DNA of 64,000 nt from Bordetella genomosp. 5 (GTDB lineage Bacteria; Pseudomonadota; Gammaproteobacteria; Burkholderiales; Burkholderiaceae_B), in NCBI RefSeq assembly GCF_002261475.1, contig NZ_NEVN01000005.1, forward strand, positions 62,001 to 126,000. The letters are read 5' to 3'. This document shows, one piece after another, positions 45,060 to 55,501 of the stretch. The stretch's first letter is position 1. The number at the start of each line of letters is the position of its first letter. A model generated the notes under the pieces. The model saw only the letters and a list, made by a program, of their open reading frames with translations. It did not search any database and was not told where the DNA came from. The translations under genes and the position numbers were made by a program.

Positions 45060-47257
45060 TCCTTGAACGACAGGTAGATCGTGGAGAGGCCGGGGAGGGT
45101 GAGGGAAAGCGATTGCGAATGACCATGGGCCGGCGTCTCGGCGGTCTGTGCCGCGCCGCCGTTGCCTTCACCATGGCCGCCATAGACACTGGCGTCGGTG
45201 TTCAGGCATTCGGTCCAGCGGCCGGCGCGAGGCACGCCGATGCGATACTCGCGGCGCGTGACCGGCGTGAGGTTGCTCACCGCGAGCACCCAGTCCTGCC
45301 CGTCGGTGCGCAGCATGGCGAGCACGCTGTTGTCGGCGTCGTCGCCGATGGCCCACGCGAAGCCCGAGGGCTCGCAGTCGCGCGCCGAGAGCGCGGGCAG
45401 GTCGCGGTAGAGACGGTTGAGGTCGCCCACCAGACGCTGCACGCCGCGATGCCGCGCCTGGTCGAGCAGGTGCCACGGCAGCGGTGCATCGTGGTTCCAC
45501 TCCTCGAACTGCGCCAGCTCGCCGCCCATGAACAGCAGCTTCTTGCCGGGATGGGCCCACATGTAGCCGAAGTACGCGCGCAGATTGGCCAGCCGGGTCT
45601 CGTCGTCGCCCGGCATCTTGCGCACGAGCGAGCCCTTGCCGTGAACCACTTCATCGTGCGAGAGCGGCAGGACGAAGTGCTCGGAGTAGGCGTAGACCAT
45701 GCCGAAGGTCATGTCGTGGTGATGATGCTTGCGATGCACCGGGTCGTGCGCCATGTAGCGCAGCGTGTCGTGCATCCAGCCCATGTTCCACTTGTAATGG
45801 AAGCCCAGACCGCCTTGCGCGACCGGTGCCGTCACGCCAGGCCACGCGGTGGACTCCTCGGCCACCGAGATGGCGCCGGGGCAGTGCTCGCGCAGCGTCT
45901 CGTTCAGGCTCTGCAGGAAGGCCACGGACTCGAGATTCTCGCGGCCACCGTGCACGTTGGGAATCCACTCTCCGGCCTTGCGGCTGTAATCGCGATACAG
46001 CATCGAGGCCACCGCGTCGACGCGCAGGCCGTCGATGTGAAACTGCTGCAGCCAGTGCATGGCGCTGGCGATCATGAAGGCCCGCACTTCGGTGCGGCCC
46101 AGGTTGTAGACCAGCGTGTGCCAATCGGGGTGATAGCCTTCGCGCGGATCTTCGTATTCGTACAGCGCCGTGCCGTCGAAGCGGCCCAGGCCATGGGCGT
46201 CGTCGGGGAAGTGCGCCGGCACCCAGTCGAGGATCACGCCGATGCCCGCGGCATGGCAGCGGTCGACGAAGCGCGCGAACTCGGCGGGCGTGCCGTAGCG
46301 CGCGCTCGGCGCGAACATCGAGAGCGGCTGGTAGCCCCAGGAGCCGCCGAACGGATGCTCCATGATCGGCATGAGCTCGATGTGGGTGAAGCCCAGCGAT
46401 TGCACGTAGTCGGGCAGCCGGTCCGCGAGGCGGGCCCACACGCTGTCGCCGTCGGTCGTGCCGGGCGCGGGCAACCACGACGTGGGTTGCAGCTCGTAGA
46501 TCGAAATGGGCGCCTGCGGCGATTGCGCCGCGGCGCGCCGGTCCATCCAGGCCTGGTCCGACCAGGTGTAGGTGGCGGGCTCGGCCACCACCGACGCGGT
46601 GGCGGGCGGCAGCTCGGTCTGGCGCGCGCAGGGGTCGGCCTTCATCAGCGTCTGGCCCGCGCGGGTGGTGATGGCGAACTTGTAGCGTTCGCCCGGCCCG
46701 ATGGCAGGGACGAAAATTTCCCAGACGCCGGCGGCATGGCGCAGCCGCATGGCATGCCGGCGCGTGTCCCAGCCGTTGAAGTCGCCCACGACCGCGACGC
46801 GGTCGGCATTGGGCGCCCAGACCGCGAATCGCACGCCGTCGATCTCGTGCACCGTCATCGGCGTGGCGCCGAGCACCTGGCCCGCATGCCACCACGAGCC
46901 CTGCGCCAGGCCATGCACGGTGTCGTCGTCGAGCAGCGGCCCGAAGGCATACGTGTCGGCGGTTTCGATCTCGGTCTGCTGGCCGGCGCTGCCCGGCCAG
47001 ACGATGGCGAGCCGGTACGAGCCGGGCTCGCCCGCGCGCGCGAAATCGACCGGCGCGCTGAACACGCCGGCCGTGGTTTCTTCGAGCGCGACGCGTTCGC
47101 CGTCCGGGGAGAGCGCCGTGACCGAGACGGCGCCGGGCAGCAGCGCGCGCACCTCGCCGGCGTGCGGGCCCAGCACCGCATAGGGATCGGCGTGACGGCC
47201 CGCGACCAGCGCGGCGAGGTCCGTGTCGGAGACGGGGGTACGGCGGGAAGACATCAC
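45056..47257 (-). CDS. glgB: 1,4-alpha-glucan branching enzyme
   Basis: A 733-residue GH13 enzyme that creates alpha-1,6 branch points. Two N-terminal CBM48-type modules come first ([11 protein letters not shown] near residue 24 and [20 protein letters not shown] near 144). The catalytic barrel carries nucleophile Asp414 in [19 protein letters not shown], the acid in [13 protein letters not shown] (A-E-E at 466-468) and [16 protein letters not shown]. Both ends overlap neighbours by 4 bp (treS stop and glgX start). It branches glucan made by GlgE or GlgA. Confidence 0.96.
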   Translation of the reverse strand: MMSSRRTPVSDTDLAALVAGRHADPYAVLGPHAGEVRALLPGAVSVTALSPDGERVALEETTAGVFSAPVDFARAGEPGSYRLAIVWPGSAGQQTEIETADTYAFGPLLDDDTVHGLAQGSWWHAGQVLGATPMTVHEIDGVRFAVWAPNADRVAVVGDFNGWDTRRHAMRLRHAAGVWEIFVPAIGPGERYKFAITTRAGQTLMKADPCARQTELPPATASVVAEPATYTWSDQAWMDRRAAAQSPQAPISIYELQPTSWLPAPGTTDGDSVWARLADRLPDYVQSLGFTHIELMPIMEHPFGGSWGYQPLSMFAPSARYGTPAEFARFVDRCHAAGIGVILDWVPAHFPDDAHGLGRFDGTALYEYEDPREGYHPDWHTLVYNLGRTEVRAFMIASAMHWLQQFHIDGLRVDAVASMLYRDYSRKAGEWIPNVHGGRENLESVAFLQSLNETLREHCPGAISVAEESTAWPGVTAPVAQGGLGFHYKWNMGWMHDTLRYMAHDPVHRKHHHHDMTFGMVYAYSEHFVLPLSHDEVVHGKGSLVRKMPGDDETRLANLRAYFGYMWAHPGKKLLFMGGELAQFEEWNHDAPLPWHLLDQARHRGVQRLVGDLNRLYRDLPALSARDCEPSGFAWAIGDDADNSVLAMLRTDGQDWVLAVSNLTPVTRREYRIGVPRAGRWTECLNTDASVYGGHGEGNGGAAQTAETPAHGHSQSLSLTLPGLSTIYLSFKE

Positions 47258-50200
47258 TCGGGGTCCTTGTCGAGGGCGGCGTCGATCAGGCAGGCGCGCG
47301 CCTGTTCGGCCAGTGCGTGCAGGGGGATGGAGATCCAGTCGGGGCGATGCGCCGCCTCGTAGCAGATCTCGTAGGCGGCCTTTTCCAGCTGGGCGAGCAA
47401 CAGCAGCGGCTCCGACACGGTCTGGCCGCCCGTCGCGTAACCCGCGAGGAAGGCCTGCGCCGCGCGTGCCCGCACCCGGCCCAGCAGATGGTCACGTTGT
47501 TCTTGCGGTTGGCCGGCGGCGGTGGCCGGCGGCGTGTTGGCGTCCAGCGGCACCGCGCCCGCGGCTTCATCGCGCTGCAGCGTGGCGGTGGCGTAATCGA
47601 ACGAGCGCAGCATGCCGGCCACGTCCTTCATGGGGCTGGCGAGCGCGCGACGCTGCTCCAGACCCTGGATGGGTTCACCCTCGAAGTCGATCAGGTAGGC
47701 GTCGGTCTGCGCCACGAGGATCTGGCCCAGGTGCAGGTCGCCGTGCACGCGAGACAGCGTGGTGCCGGTCAGGTGGCCCGTGAGGCGCTCGATCAGCGCG
47801 ACCAGCCGGTCACGGTGCTCGGCCAGCCAGGCCGCGCACGCGCGGGAGCCGGGCTCGAGTCGGGCCTGCGTGGCCGTGAGCGCCGCCAGCGCCGCGTCGA
47901 GTTGTGCCACGACGCGCGCGGCAGCAGCCTCGCCGTCCTCGTCGCTCGCCGTCTGCGGTGCGAACGCTGCGTCGTCGCTGGGCTGCGCCAGCAGCGCGTG
48001 CAGCTCGGCCAGACGCTGGCCCATGGTGCCGACCATGACCTCGAAGCCCTCGAGATTGGCTTCGAATTCTTCGACGGACGTGCCGGTCAGCAGGGCGCCG
48101 TCCAGATGGCGCTTGACGGTATCGAGCGTCCAGCGCCAGGCGTCGCCTTCGTTCACGACGTATTCATGCATCACGCCCAGCGTGCGGCGCTCGCCCTGAG
48201 CGTCGATGCGCACCATTTCGCCCAGCAGGGCCGGCGTGTGGCGATACCCGCCGCGCGTGAGGTAGCGGCTCATCTCGACTTCGGGCGAGGCGCCGGGCGC
48301 GACGGTACGCATCAGCTTGAACACGGCGTGCTCGCCGATGACGACGGAAGTATTGGATTGCTCGGCCGACAACCAGCGCAGCTCGATCTCGGCCGCGTCG
48401 ATCTCCGGCAGGCCGGCCTCGGCCTCGAAGCTGACCTCGCCGTCGGGCGCGCCGTCGGCATCGATGCTGGGCAGGCGGGTCTGTTGCGCGAACTGCGACA
48501 CCAGCGCACGGACAAACTCGGGCAACAGCATCGCGTCGGTCATCGTGCCGACCTCGGCCACGCGGCGGGCGCGGGCGATCGCGTAGGGCACGGAGGCATC
48601 CGCGAAGCACAGCGCGAGTGGCGCCTGCATGCGTGTGGGCGCCGCGCCGGTATCGAGCTCGGTGAGATAGCACTCGAGTTCGCTGGAGGCCACCGGCAGC
48701 GCCGTGATGCTGACCACCTGGGCGCGCGACGGCGCGCCGTCCGCGGGGTACCAGCGCTGACGTGCCAGATAGGCGGGCAGCACCTCGCGTTCGAGCAGCG
48801 GCTGCGAGGTGTCGGTAAACGCCAGGCCGCCGCGGCGCTTGCCGCGCAGGACCAGCGTGAGTTGATCGGGCATCGCTTCCGGCATGCTGGCGTGCCATCC
48901 CGGCGGCGCCACATCGGCGCTCAGGTCGAGCCAGTAGAAGCCGTAGGGCGGCAGGGTCAGCAGGTAGGGCAGTTCGCCGATGCCGGGGAAGGGCGTCTTG
49001 CCCAGCATCTCGACCGGCACCCGGCCGTTGTAGTCCTGCAGATGAAGTTCCACCGGTTGCGCCGCGGACGAAAGATTGGCCACGCACAGAATGGTGGTGT
49101 CCTGCCAGGTGCGCAGATACGCCAGCACCTTGCGGTTGCCCGGATACAGAAAGCGCAGCGAGCCGCGGCCGAAGGCCTGCGTCTGGCGGCGCTGCGCCAG
49201 CAGGCGGCGGGTCCAGTTCAGCAGCGAATGCGGATCACGCTGCTGCGCCTCGACGTTGATGGCTTCGTAGCCGTAGAGCGGGCCCATGATGACCGGCAGC
49301 GGCAGGCGCTCCGGATCGGCGCGCGAAAAGCCGCCGTTGCGGTCGGGCGACCATTGCATCGGCGTGCGCACGCCATCGCGGTCGCCGAGATGGACGTTGT
49401 CGCCCATGCCGAGCTCGTCGCCGTAGTACAGCACCGGCGTGCCGGGCATCGAGAACAGCAGGCTGTTCATCAGCTCCACCCGGCGGCGGTCACGCTCCAG
49501 CAGCGGCGCCAGGCGCCGGCGGATGCCGAGGTTGATGCGGGCACGCGGCTCGGCCGCATACACGCTCCAGAGATAGTCGCGCTCGCGGCTGGTCACCATT
49601 TCGAGCGTGAGCTCGTCGTGGTTGCGCAGGAAGATCGCCCACTGGCAGGTCTCGGGGATGTCCGGCGTCTGGCGGATGATGTCGGTGATGGGCAGGCGGT
49701 CTTCCTGCGCGATGGCCATGTACATGCGCGGCATCAGCGGGAAGTGGAACGACATATGGCACTCGTCGCCCTTGCCGAAGTATTCCTGCGCGTCTTCGGG
49801 CCACTGGTTGGCCTCGGCAAGCAGCATGCGGCCGGGATACTCCGCGTCGATCACGGCACGGATCTGGCGCAGCACATCATGGGTTTCCGGCAGGTTTTCG
49901 TTGTTGGTGCCTTCGCGCTCGACCAGATAAGGCACCGCGTCCAGACGCAGACCATCGACGCCCATGTCGAGCCAGTGCCGCATGACGGACAGCACTTCCC
50001 GCAGCACCTGCGGGTTGTCGTAGTTCAGGTCGGGCTGATGGGAATAGAAGCGGTGCCAGAAGTAGGCGCCCGCGACCGGGTCCCAGGTCCAGTTCGACTT
50101 TTCGGTGTCGACAAAGATGATGCGGGTGCCGGCATACGCCTTGTCGTCATCCGACCAGACATAGAAATTGCGGGCGGCCGAGCCCGGCTTGGCGCGGCGC

Positions 50201-50574
50201 GCGCGCTGGAACCACGGGTGCTGATCGGAGGTGTGGTTCACCACCAGCTCGGTGATCACACGCAGCCCCCGGGCGTGCGCGGCGCGGATGAGGCGGCGCA
50301 CGTCGGCGACGTTGCCGTAATCCTGATGCACCCCGCGGTAATCCGCGATGTCGTAACCATCGTCGCGGCGCGGCGACGGGTAGAACGGCAACAGCCACAG
50401 CGTGTTCACGCCCAGGTCGGCGATGTAGTCCAGCTTGGACAACAGGCCGGCAAAATCGCCCACGCCGTCATTGTTGGCGTCGAAGAACGACTTCACGTGC
50501 AATTGATAGATGATGGCGTCCTTGTACCAGAGACCATCGTCCTGCTGAGCGGTGTTCGCGCCGGGTGTATCCAT
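47254..50574 (-). CDS. treS: trehalose synthase fused to maltokinase (TreS-Pep2)
   Basis: A 1106-residue bifunctional enzyme. Residues 1 to about 550 are TreS, a GH13 mutase interconverting trehalose and maltose: [20 protein letters not shown], nucleophile Asp212 ([13 protein letters not shown]), acid Glu254 ([10 protein letters not shown]), Asp320 (FLRNHDE). Residues from about 600 are an ATP-dependent maltokinase of the Pep2/Mak type, with [18 protein letters not shown], catalytic HGDLHLGQ (His944, Asp946) and metal-binding DFEGEP (Asp963). Product: maltose 1-phosphate for GlgE. The gene starts 14 bp after glgE with a GAAGG site and overlaps glgB by 4 bp. Such fusions are common in proteobacteria; in mycobacteria the two parts are separate partners. 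Confidence 0.95.
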   Translation of the reverse strand: MDTPGANTAQQDDGLWYKDAIIYQLHVKSFFDANNDGVGDFAGLLSKLDYIADLGVNTLWLLPFYPSPRRDDGYDIADYRGVHQDYGNVADVRRLIRAAHARGLRVITELVVNHTSDQHPWFQRARRAKPGSAARNFYVWSDDDKAYAGTRIIFVDTEKSNWTWDPVAGAYFWHRFYSHQPDLNYDNPQVLREVLSVMRHWLDMGVDGLRLDAVPYLVEREGTNNENLPETHDVLRQIRAVIDAEYPGRMLLAEANQWPEDAQEYFGKGDECHMSFHFPLMPRMYMAIAQEDRLPITDIIRQTPDIPETCQWAIFLRNHDELTLEMVTSRERDYLWSVYAAEPRARINLGIRRRLAPLLERDRRRVELMNSLLFSMPGTPVLYYGDELGMGDNVHLGDRDGVRTPMQWSPDRNGGFSRADPERLPLPVIMGPLYGYEAINVEAQQRDPHSLLNWTRRLLAQRRQTQAFGRGSLRFLYPGNRKVLAYLRTWQDTTILCVANLSSAAQPVELHLQDYNGRVPVEMLGKTPFPGIGELPYLLTLPPYGFYWLDLSADVAPPGWHASMPEAMPDQLTLVLRGKRRGGLAFTDTSQPLLEREVLPAYLARQRWYPADGAPSRAQVVSITALPVASSELECYLTELDTGAAPTRMQAPLALCFADASVPYAIARARRVAEVGTMTDAMLLPEFVRALVSQFAQQTRLPSIDADGAPDGEVSFEAEAGLPEIDAAEIELRWLSAEQSNTSVVIGEHAVFKLMRTVAPGASPEVEMSRYLTRGGYRHTPALLGEMVRIDAQGERRTLGVMHEYVVNEGDAWRWTLDTVKRHLDGALLTGTSVEEFEANLEGFEVMVGTMGQRLAELHALLAQPSDDAAFAPQTASDEDGEAAAARVVAQLDAALAALTATQARLEPGSRACAAWLAEHRDRLVALIERLTGHLTGTTLSRVHGDLHLGQILVAQTDAYLIDFEGEPIQGLEQRRALASPMKDVAGMLRSFDYATATLQRDEAAGAVPLDANTPPATAAGQPQEQRDHLLGRVRARAAQAFLAGYATGGQTVSEPLLLLAQLEKAAYEICYEAAHRPDWISIPLHALAEQARACLIDAALDKDPE

Positions 50575-50588
50575 GTCTGCTGCCTTCG

Positions 50589-53500
50589 TTAGTCCTGCGC
50601 CGAGAGGCGCCAGATGCCGTAGGGTTGGGTGGGGTCCAGCCGCAGGGTGACCCGCGGTCCGGTCCAGCGCTGCCGCGCGTCCTCGATCTGATCGTGCGCC
50701 GCCAGCGAGCCGTGCTCGGGCAGCCCGAACAGATCCAGCGGCAGCGCGATGCTGGCCTGCTGGGCCTGTGACGGATCGAGGTTGATGGCGACGAGCACCA
50801 CGTTGCCGCGCCGGGGCGTGTGCCGGCAGAACGCCAGCACCTGCCCGTTGTCGCAGGGCAGCGAGACGTAGCCGGTGTGGCTCTGCAATGCGGCGTTGGC
50901 ACGGCGGATTTCATTCAACCGCGTGATCTCGCGGCGGATGTGACCGGGCGCATCCCAATCGCGCCAGCGCAGCTCGTATTTCTCGGAGTCGAGATACTCT
51001 TCCTTGCCGGGCAGGGGCGCGCTCTCGCAGATCTCGAAGCCGCTGTACATGCCCCACAGCCCCGACCCCGTGCAGGCCAGCGCCGCGCGGATCAGGAATC
51101 CGGGACGACCCGAGGTCTGCAGGAAGTAGGGATTGATGTCCGGCGTGTTCACGAAGAAGTGCGGCCGGAAGTACTGCGCGGCAGGGGTATTGGAGAGCTC
51201 GTCGAAATACGCGTCGAGTTCGGTGCGGTGGTTGCGCCAGGTGAAGTAGGTATAGGACTGCGTGAATCCGACCTTGGCCAGGCGGCGCATCATCTTGGGC
51301 CGCGTGAACGCTTCCGACAGAAAGATCGCGTCGGGCGCCTGTGCGTGCACTTCGGCGATCAGCCACTCCCAGAACGGCAGCGGCTTGGTATGCGGGTTGT
51401 CGACACGGAAGGTCCGCACGCCTTGCTCGACCCAGAACAGCACCACGTCGCGCAGCGCGCGCCACAGCGCCATGCGGCGCGCCTGGCGGGCACCGCCATA
51501 GAAGTTCACGTTGACGATGTCTTCGTACTTCTTGGGCGGATTCTCGGCGTGGCGCATCGAGCCATCGGCACGCCAGGAGAACCAGTCGGGGTGGTCGCGC
51601 AGCCAGGGATGATCGGGCGAGCACTGAATCGCGAAATCCAGCGCGAGCTCCAGATCGTGCGCGGCCGCGGCCTTGACCAGCGCGAGGAAATCCTCGAGGG
51701 TGCCGAGCGCGGGTTCGATGGCATCGTGTCCGCCGGCCTCGCTGCCGATGGCATACGGACTGCCGACATCGTCGGGACCGGCGCGCAGGCTGTTGTTGCG
51801 GCCTTTGCGGTTGCGCGTGCCGATGGGGTGAATGGGCGGGAAGTACAACACGTCGAAGCCCATGGCCCGCACGGCCGGCAGGCGCGCGATCACGTCGCGC
51901 AAGGTGCCGTGCTGGCCCGGCTCGCTGCCCTGCGAACGCGGGAACAGCTCGTACCAGTTGGCGTGCCGCGCCGCGGCGCGATCCACCCACAGCGGCCACG
52001 GCCCGGCGCTCGCCGGAAACGCGCGCGTCTGCACCGCGGCCATGGCCTCGCTCAGCTCGGCGCTCAGCAAGGCATCGATGCCCGCCGCGTCCAGCCACTG
52101 GTCGCTCTGCGCCATCGCATCGCGCGGCTGGGCCGGCATGGCGGCGAAACGCGTCAGCGTTGCCTTCAACACCGGATACTCGGCGGCCTCGGGCCGCGTC
52201 GCCGCGGCGCGCAGCAGCGCGAGTCCTTCGATCACTTCGAGCGCGACCGGCACGCCGGCGCGATGCTTGGCGGACAGCTCATGCGTATACGTGCCCCAGC
52301 CGTCGCGCCAGGCCTGCACGACGAACTCGTGGGCGCCGATGCGTTCCGGACGGAATACGGCGCGCCAGCGATCGTTCGTGCCAGCCACCAGCGGCACGCG
52401 TTGCCACTGCGCGTCGTCCACGGCGCGCCAGAGCACTTCGGCGGCCAGCACGTCATGGCCGTCCATGAAGATGTCGGCTTCCACCGCCACGGCATCATGC
52501 ACCACGCACTTGGCCGCGTAGCGCCCGTTCTCGACGGAAGGGGTGACGGTCTCGATGACAATCCGCGGCGCGTCCGACGTGGCCCGGGGCGCGCCCGGCA
52601 CGGGGGTGCCGACGGGGGGCAGGGGATCGAGCCGGAGCCTGACGCAGTCGCCGGGCGCGACCGCTTCTTCGCGCCAGCTTTTTTGAGACGTGCCGACGCG
52701 GCCGATGCGGCCCGGCGAGACGATGCCCGTCAGCAGATCCAGGTCGGGCAGCGCGGGCGCGTCGTCGCGCGGGTTGATTGCCAACAGGTCGAGACCGCGC
52801 GAGAGCAGCGTGGCGCGGCCGTCGACACCGACGGCCAGGCGCAGCGGCGCGCGCGAATGGGGCTCGCTGGCCCACTGGTTCACTTCTTTCAGCAAGGTGG
52901 CGGGCGCCGTGGCCGATTGGGGGTAGATCCAGGCGTCGCCGGCATATGCGGCCGTCCACAGCGCGCGGCGCCAGCGCGCGTCGCCCGTGTCCGGCGTCGC
53001 GCCGCCTGCGTGCGGGGGCACGGCCGGCAGGTAGGCGATGGGCGCCAGCGCGCTCAGGCGCGCATGTTCCTCGGCGAGCCAGTCGGTGCGGTAGTTCCAC
53101 CATGGCAGCGAGCCGTGCACCAGATCGAATCCCGCGCCGTGCAGGCGGTCGAGCTGGCCCGGCGTCAGGCCGGCGCCCTGCGCCTGCAGCACCACCGTCG
53201 GGCGCTTCTCGCGCAAGGCGGTGAAAAGTTGCCGCCAGTCGTCGGCCGCGACGCGTTCGGGGCGCTGAAAGCGCAGGCCGTCGACGCCGGCGTCCAGCCA
53301 CGCCGCAAGGCGGTCGCGCCAGTCCGTCATCGCGGCGTCCGTCATGCGGGCACCGGCCAACAGCGCCACGTCGCGGGCCTCGCCGGGCAGGCGGGGATCG
53401 CGCGCGCTCTGCTCACCCGACTGCACATAGGCCTCGGGAAGCGCCTTCGCATACGGGCCGCGCAGGCTGGCGCGCGTGAGGTCCAGATCGAGCCAGAGCG

Positions 53501-53756
53501 CCAGCTTCTGCGCGCGGCATGCCTCGACCCACTTGCCTATCGTGGCGGCGGTGCTGCCGCCGTCCGGCATGCGATCGGGGTCCAGCCACGCGCCGTTGAG
53601 CGCATCGCGGCTGCCGGGTGCGGCAATCAGAATCGCGTTGAAGCCCAGGGCGCGCCACTCGCCGAGCAGTCGCTCGTCAAGGAAGGGACCGTCGGCCAAT
53701 ACAACGCGCCAGGAGCCGGCGGGCTCCTGGCGGGGACGTTGAGCAGGGCGCGCCAT
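50589..53756 (-). CDS. glgE: alpha-1,4-glucan:maltose-1-phosphate maltosyltransferase GlgE with extra N-terminal region
   Basis: A 1055-residue protein; ordinary GlgE has about 660-700 residues. The canonical enzyme begins near residue 396 (APRIVIETVTPSVENGRYAA) and holds nucleophile Asp786 (FRVDNPHTKPLPFWEW), acid Glu815 (IFLSEAFTRPKMM) and YFPPIHPIGTRNRKGRNNSL. It transfers maltosyl units from maltose 1-phosphate to alpha-glucan. Residues 1-390 look like an additional (beta/alpha)8 barrel plus beta domain, with Gln in place of the usual GH13 acids (GLRFQRPERV at 160-169, VVLQAQ at 188-193). The AAGGAGG ribosome site overlaps the glgA stop. Similar long forms exist in other beta-proteobacteria, to my knowledge. 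Confidence 0.94.
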   Translation of the reverse strand: MARPAQRPRQEPAGSWRVVLADGPFLDERLLGEWRALGFNAILIAAPGSRDALNGAWLDPDRMPDGGSTAATIGKWVEACRAQKLALWLDLDLTRASLRGPYAKALPEAYVQSGEQSARDPRLPGEARDVALLAGARMTDAAMTDWRDRLAAWLDAGVDGLRFQRPERVAADDWRQLFTALREKRPTVVLQAQGAGLTPGQLDRLHGAGFDLVHGSLPWWNYRTDWLAEEHARLSALAPIAYLPAVPPHAGGATPDTGDARWRRALWTAAYAGDAWIYPQSATAPATLLKEVNQWASEPHSRAPLRLAVGVDGRATLLSRGLDLLAINPRDDAPALPDLDLLTGIVSPGRIGRVGTSQKSWREEAVAPGDCVRLRLDPLPPVGTPVPGAPRATSDAPRIVIETVTPSVENGRYAAKCVVHDAVAVEADIFMDGHDVLAAEVLWRAVDDAQWQRVPLVAGTNDRWRAVFRPERIGAHEFVVQAWRDGWGTYTHELSAKHRAGVPVALEVIEGLALLRAAATRPEAAEYPVLKATLTRFAAMPAQPRDAMAQSDQWLDAAGIDALLSAELSEAMAAVQTRAFPASAGPWPLWVDRAAARHANWYELFPRSQGSEPGQHGTLRDVIARLPAVRAMGFDVLYFPPIHPIGTRNRKGRNNSLRAGPDDVGSPYAIGSEAGGHDAIEPALGTLEDFLALVKAAAAHDLELALDFAIQCSPDHPWLRDHPDWFSWRADGSMRHAENPPKKYEDIVNVNFYGGARQARRMALWRALRDVVLFWVEQGVRTFRVDNPHTKPLPFWEWLIAEVHAQAPDAIFLSEAFTRPKMMRRLAKVGFTQSYTYFTWRNHRTELDAYFDELSNTPAAQYFRPHFFVNTPDINPYFLQTSGRPGFLIRAALACTGSGLWGMYSGFEICESAPLPGKEEYLDSEKYELRWRDWDAPGHIRREITRLNEIRRANAALQSHTGYVSLPCDNGQVLAFCRHTPRRGNVVLVAINLDPSQAQQASIALPLDLFGLPEHGSLAAHDQIEDARQRWTGPRVTLRLDPTQPYGIWRLSAQD

Positions 53757-53765
53757 CGCGCCTCC

Positions 53766-55334
53766 TTACAGCGCGGCAGGCGCGGGGGGCGGCGTGCCAG
53801 GTTGGGCGGGACGCTGCACGGTGTACGGCCAGGCCGACACGCGGCGAGCGCGTTGAGGTTGGGCCGACGCGCCCGTGGTGCTGGTCAGGCTGTCGAACAA
53901 TTGCAGGTAGGGCTGCACGGCGCTGTCCCAGCCGAAATCGGCGGTCATGGCGTTGCGTTGCATGGCCTGCCAGATCGGTTCCTGGCGGCGCAGGTGCAGC
54001 GCGCGGCCGATGGCCGACAGCATGTCTTCGTCGCCTTCGCCGTCGAACAGCAGGCCGTTGGCCGTGCGCATCGCGGCGATCGGCGCGCGGGGACCCGGAT
54101 CATGGATGGTGTCGGCCATGCCGCCCACGCGCGAACCGATCGGCAGCGTGCCGTAGCGCATCGCGTACAGCGGCGTGAGGCCGAAGGGCTCGAAACGGCT
54201 GCCATGCAGCAGGATGTCGGCGCCGGCGTGCAGGTGGTGGGCCGTGGCCTCGTCGTAGCCGATGCGCACCGCGCAACGGTCGGGCCAGGCGCGGGCCATG
54301 TCACGCATCGCCTCTTCGAGATGGCGTTCGCCCTGGCCCAGAATGAAGACTTGCACGTCGTCGTGAGCCTGCAGAATGCGCGGCAGGACGCGGGCCGCCA
54401 CATCGGCCATCTTCTGGCCGGTGAGACGGCTACCCATCGCGATCAGCGTGGCGTCGGGCTTGACCGGCAGACCCAGCTCCTGTTGCAGCGCGGCCTTGCA
54501 ATGCGCCTTGTTGCGGGCATCGCGCGCGCTGTAGCGATAGACGCCGAGGTGGCGGTCGTTGGCCGGATTCCACAGCGTGTCGTCGATACCGTTGGCGATC
54601 GGCACCAGATCGGCCACGCGCTGGCGCAGCAGGCCCTCGAGACCGCAGCCGAAAGCGGGGGTCAGGATCTCACGGGAGTAGGTGTGGCTCACGGTGGTGA
54701 TCACATCGGCGTAGCGCAGGCCCGCCTTCATGAAATTGAGCTTGCCCCAGGCCTCGATGCCCTGTTCGCCCAGCATGTCGGCGGGGATCGCGAGCACATT
54801 GGCCAGTTCCGTCGGGAACTGCCCCTGGAACGCCAGGTTGTGGATCGTGAGCACGCTTTTGGTGGTGCAGCCGCGGGCGCGCATCAGCGCCGGGACCAGC
54901 GCCGCGTGCCAGTCGTGCGCATGGACGACGTCGGGGCGCGGCACGCCGGGCTGACCCTGGGCAATGCGGGCGGCGGCGTGCGCCAGCGCGGCGAAACGCA
55001 GCGCGTTATCGGGGTAGTCGCCTTTTTCGTCGGCGTAGAGGCCCGAGCGATCGTAGAGGTCATCATTCTCGAGCAGCAGCACGTTGAAGCCGCCTTGCGA
55101 GCACGAGCCGCCGATCAGGCGGGCCGGGCCACCGGGCAGGCCACGCAGTTCGGCCACTTCGCGCACACGCGAAAGCTGGTCACGTGTGCCGCGATAGGCG
55201 GGCATCAGGACGGTAACGTGCGCTCCGCCCGCATCGAGGGCGCGCGCCATACCGGTCACCGCATCCCCCAGTCCGCCGCTCTTGGCCAACGGGTAAGCCT
55301 CGGACGCCACAATGAGAATTCTGCTGGTTGCCAT
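53766..55334 (-). CDS. glgA: glycogen synthase (ADP-glucose dependent, GT5)
   Basis: A 522-residue GT5 glycosyltransferase. The donor-binding KSGGLGD motif is at residues 18-24 (ILIVASEAYPLAKSGGLGDA), with HAHDWHAALVPALMRA, LTIHNLAFQGQFP and the C-terminal GSRFEPFGLTPLYAMRYGTLPIGSRVGGM typical of GlgA. It elongates alpha-1,4-glucan from ADP-glucose; actinobacterial relatives (GlgM) instead make maltose 1-phosphate from ADP-glucose and glucose 1-phosphate, but those are GT4. First gene of the operon. ATG 55334 has an AGGAG site. No glgC is present here, so ADP-glucose must come from elsewhere. About 30 residues after the catalytic core form a variable tail. Confidence 0.95.
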   Translation of the reverse strand: MATSRILIVASEAYPLAKSGGLGDAVTGMARALDAGGAHVTVLMPAYRGTRDQLSRVREVAELRGLPGGPARLIGGSCSQGGFNVLLLENDDLYDRSGLYADEKGDYPDNALRFAALAHAAARIAQGQPGVPRPDVVHAHDWHAALVPALMRARGCTTKSVLTIHNLAFQGQFPTELANVLAIPADMLGEQGIEAWGKLNFMKAGLRYADVITTVSHTYSREILTPAFGCGLEGLLRQRVADLVPIANGIDDTLWNPANDRHLGVYRYSARDARNKAHCKAALQQELGLPVKPDATLIAMGSRLTGQKMADVAARVLPRILQAHDDVQVFILGQGERHLEEAMRDMARAWPDRCAVRIGYDEATAHHLHAGADILLHGSRFEPFGLTPLYAMRYGTLPIGSRVGGMADTIHDPGPRAPIAAMRTANGLLFDGEGDEDMLSAIGRALHLRRQEPIWQAMQRNAMTADFGWDSAVQPYLQLFDSLTSTTGASAQPQRARRVSAWPYTVQRPAQPGTPPPAPAAL

Positions 55335-55501
55335 GCTTGCTCCTGTGTGGGCGGGGCAGGTCTGCGATATGCGACCCGTCTTCCCCTGGCAATACGCCAT
55401 GTAGCAAGGGCCGTGCCCGGGACGCGGCAGTGCAGCAAAAATGCCCGCGGGCACGCGCCTTGCGACGGGATGGGCTCAGTTCAACCACCAGGAGTCACCC
55501 C

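Noticed and set aside
47317-50592. Antisense open frame of 1091 codons across treS-pep2
   Set aside because: Same cause. The opposite strand encodes complete catalytic motifs of TreS and maltokinase.
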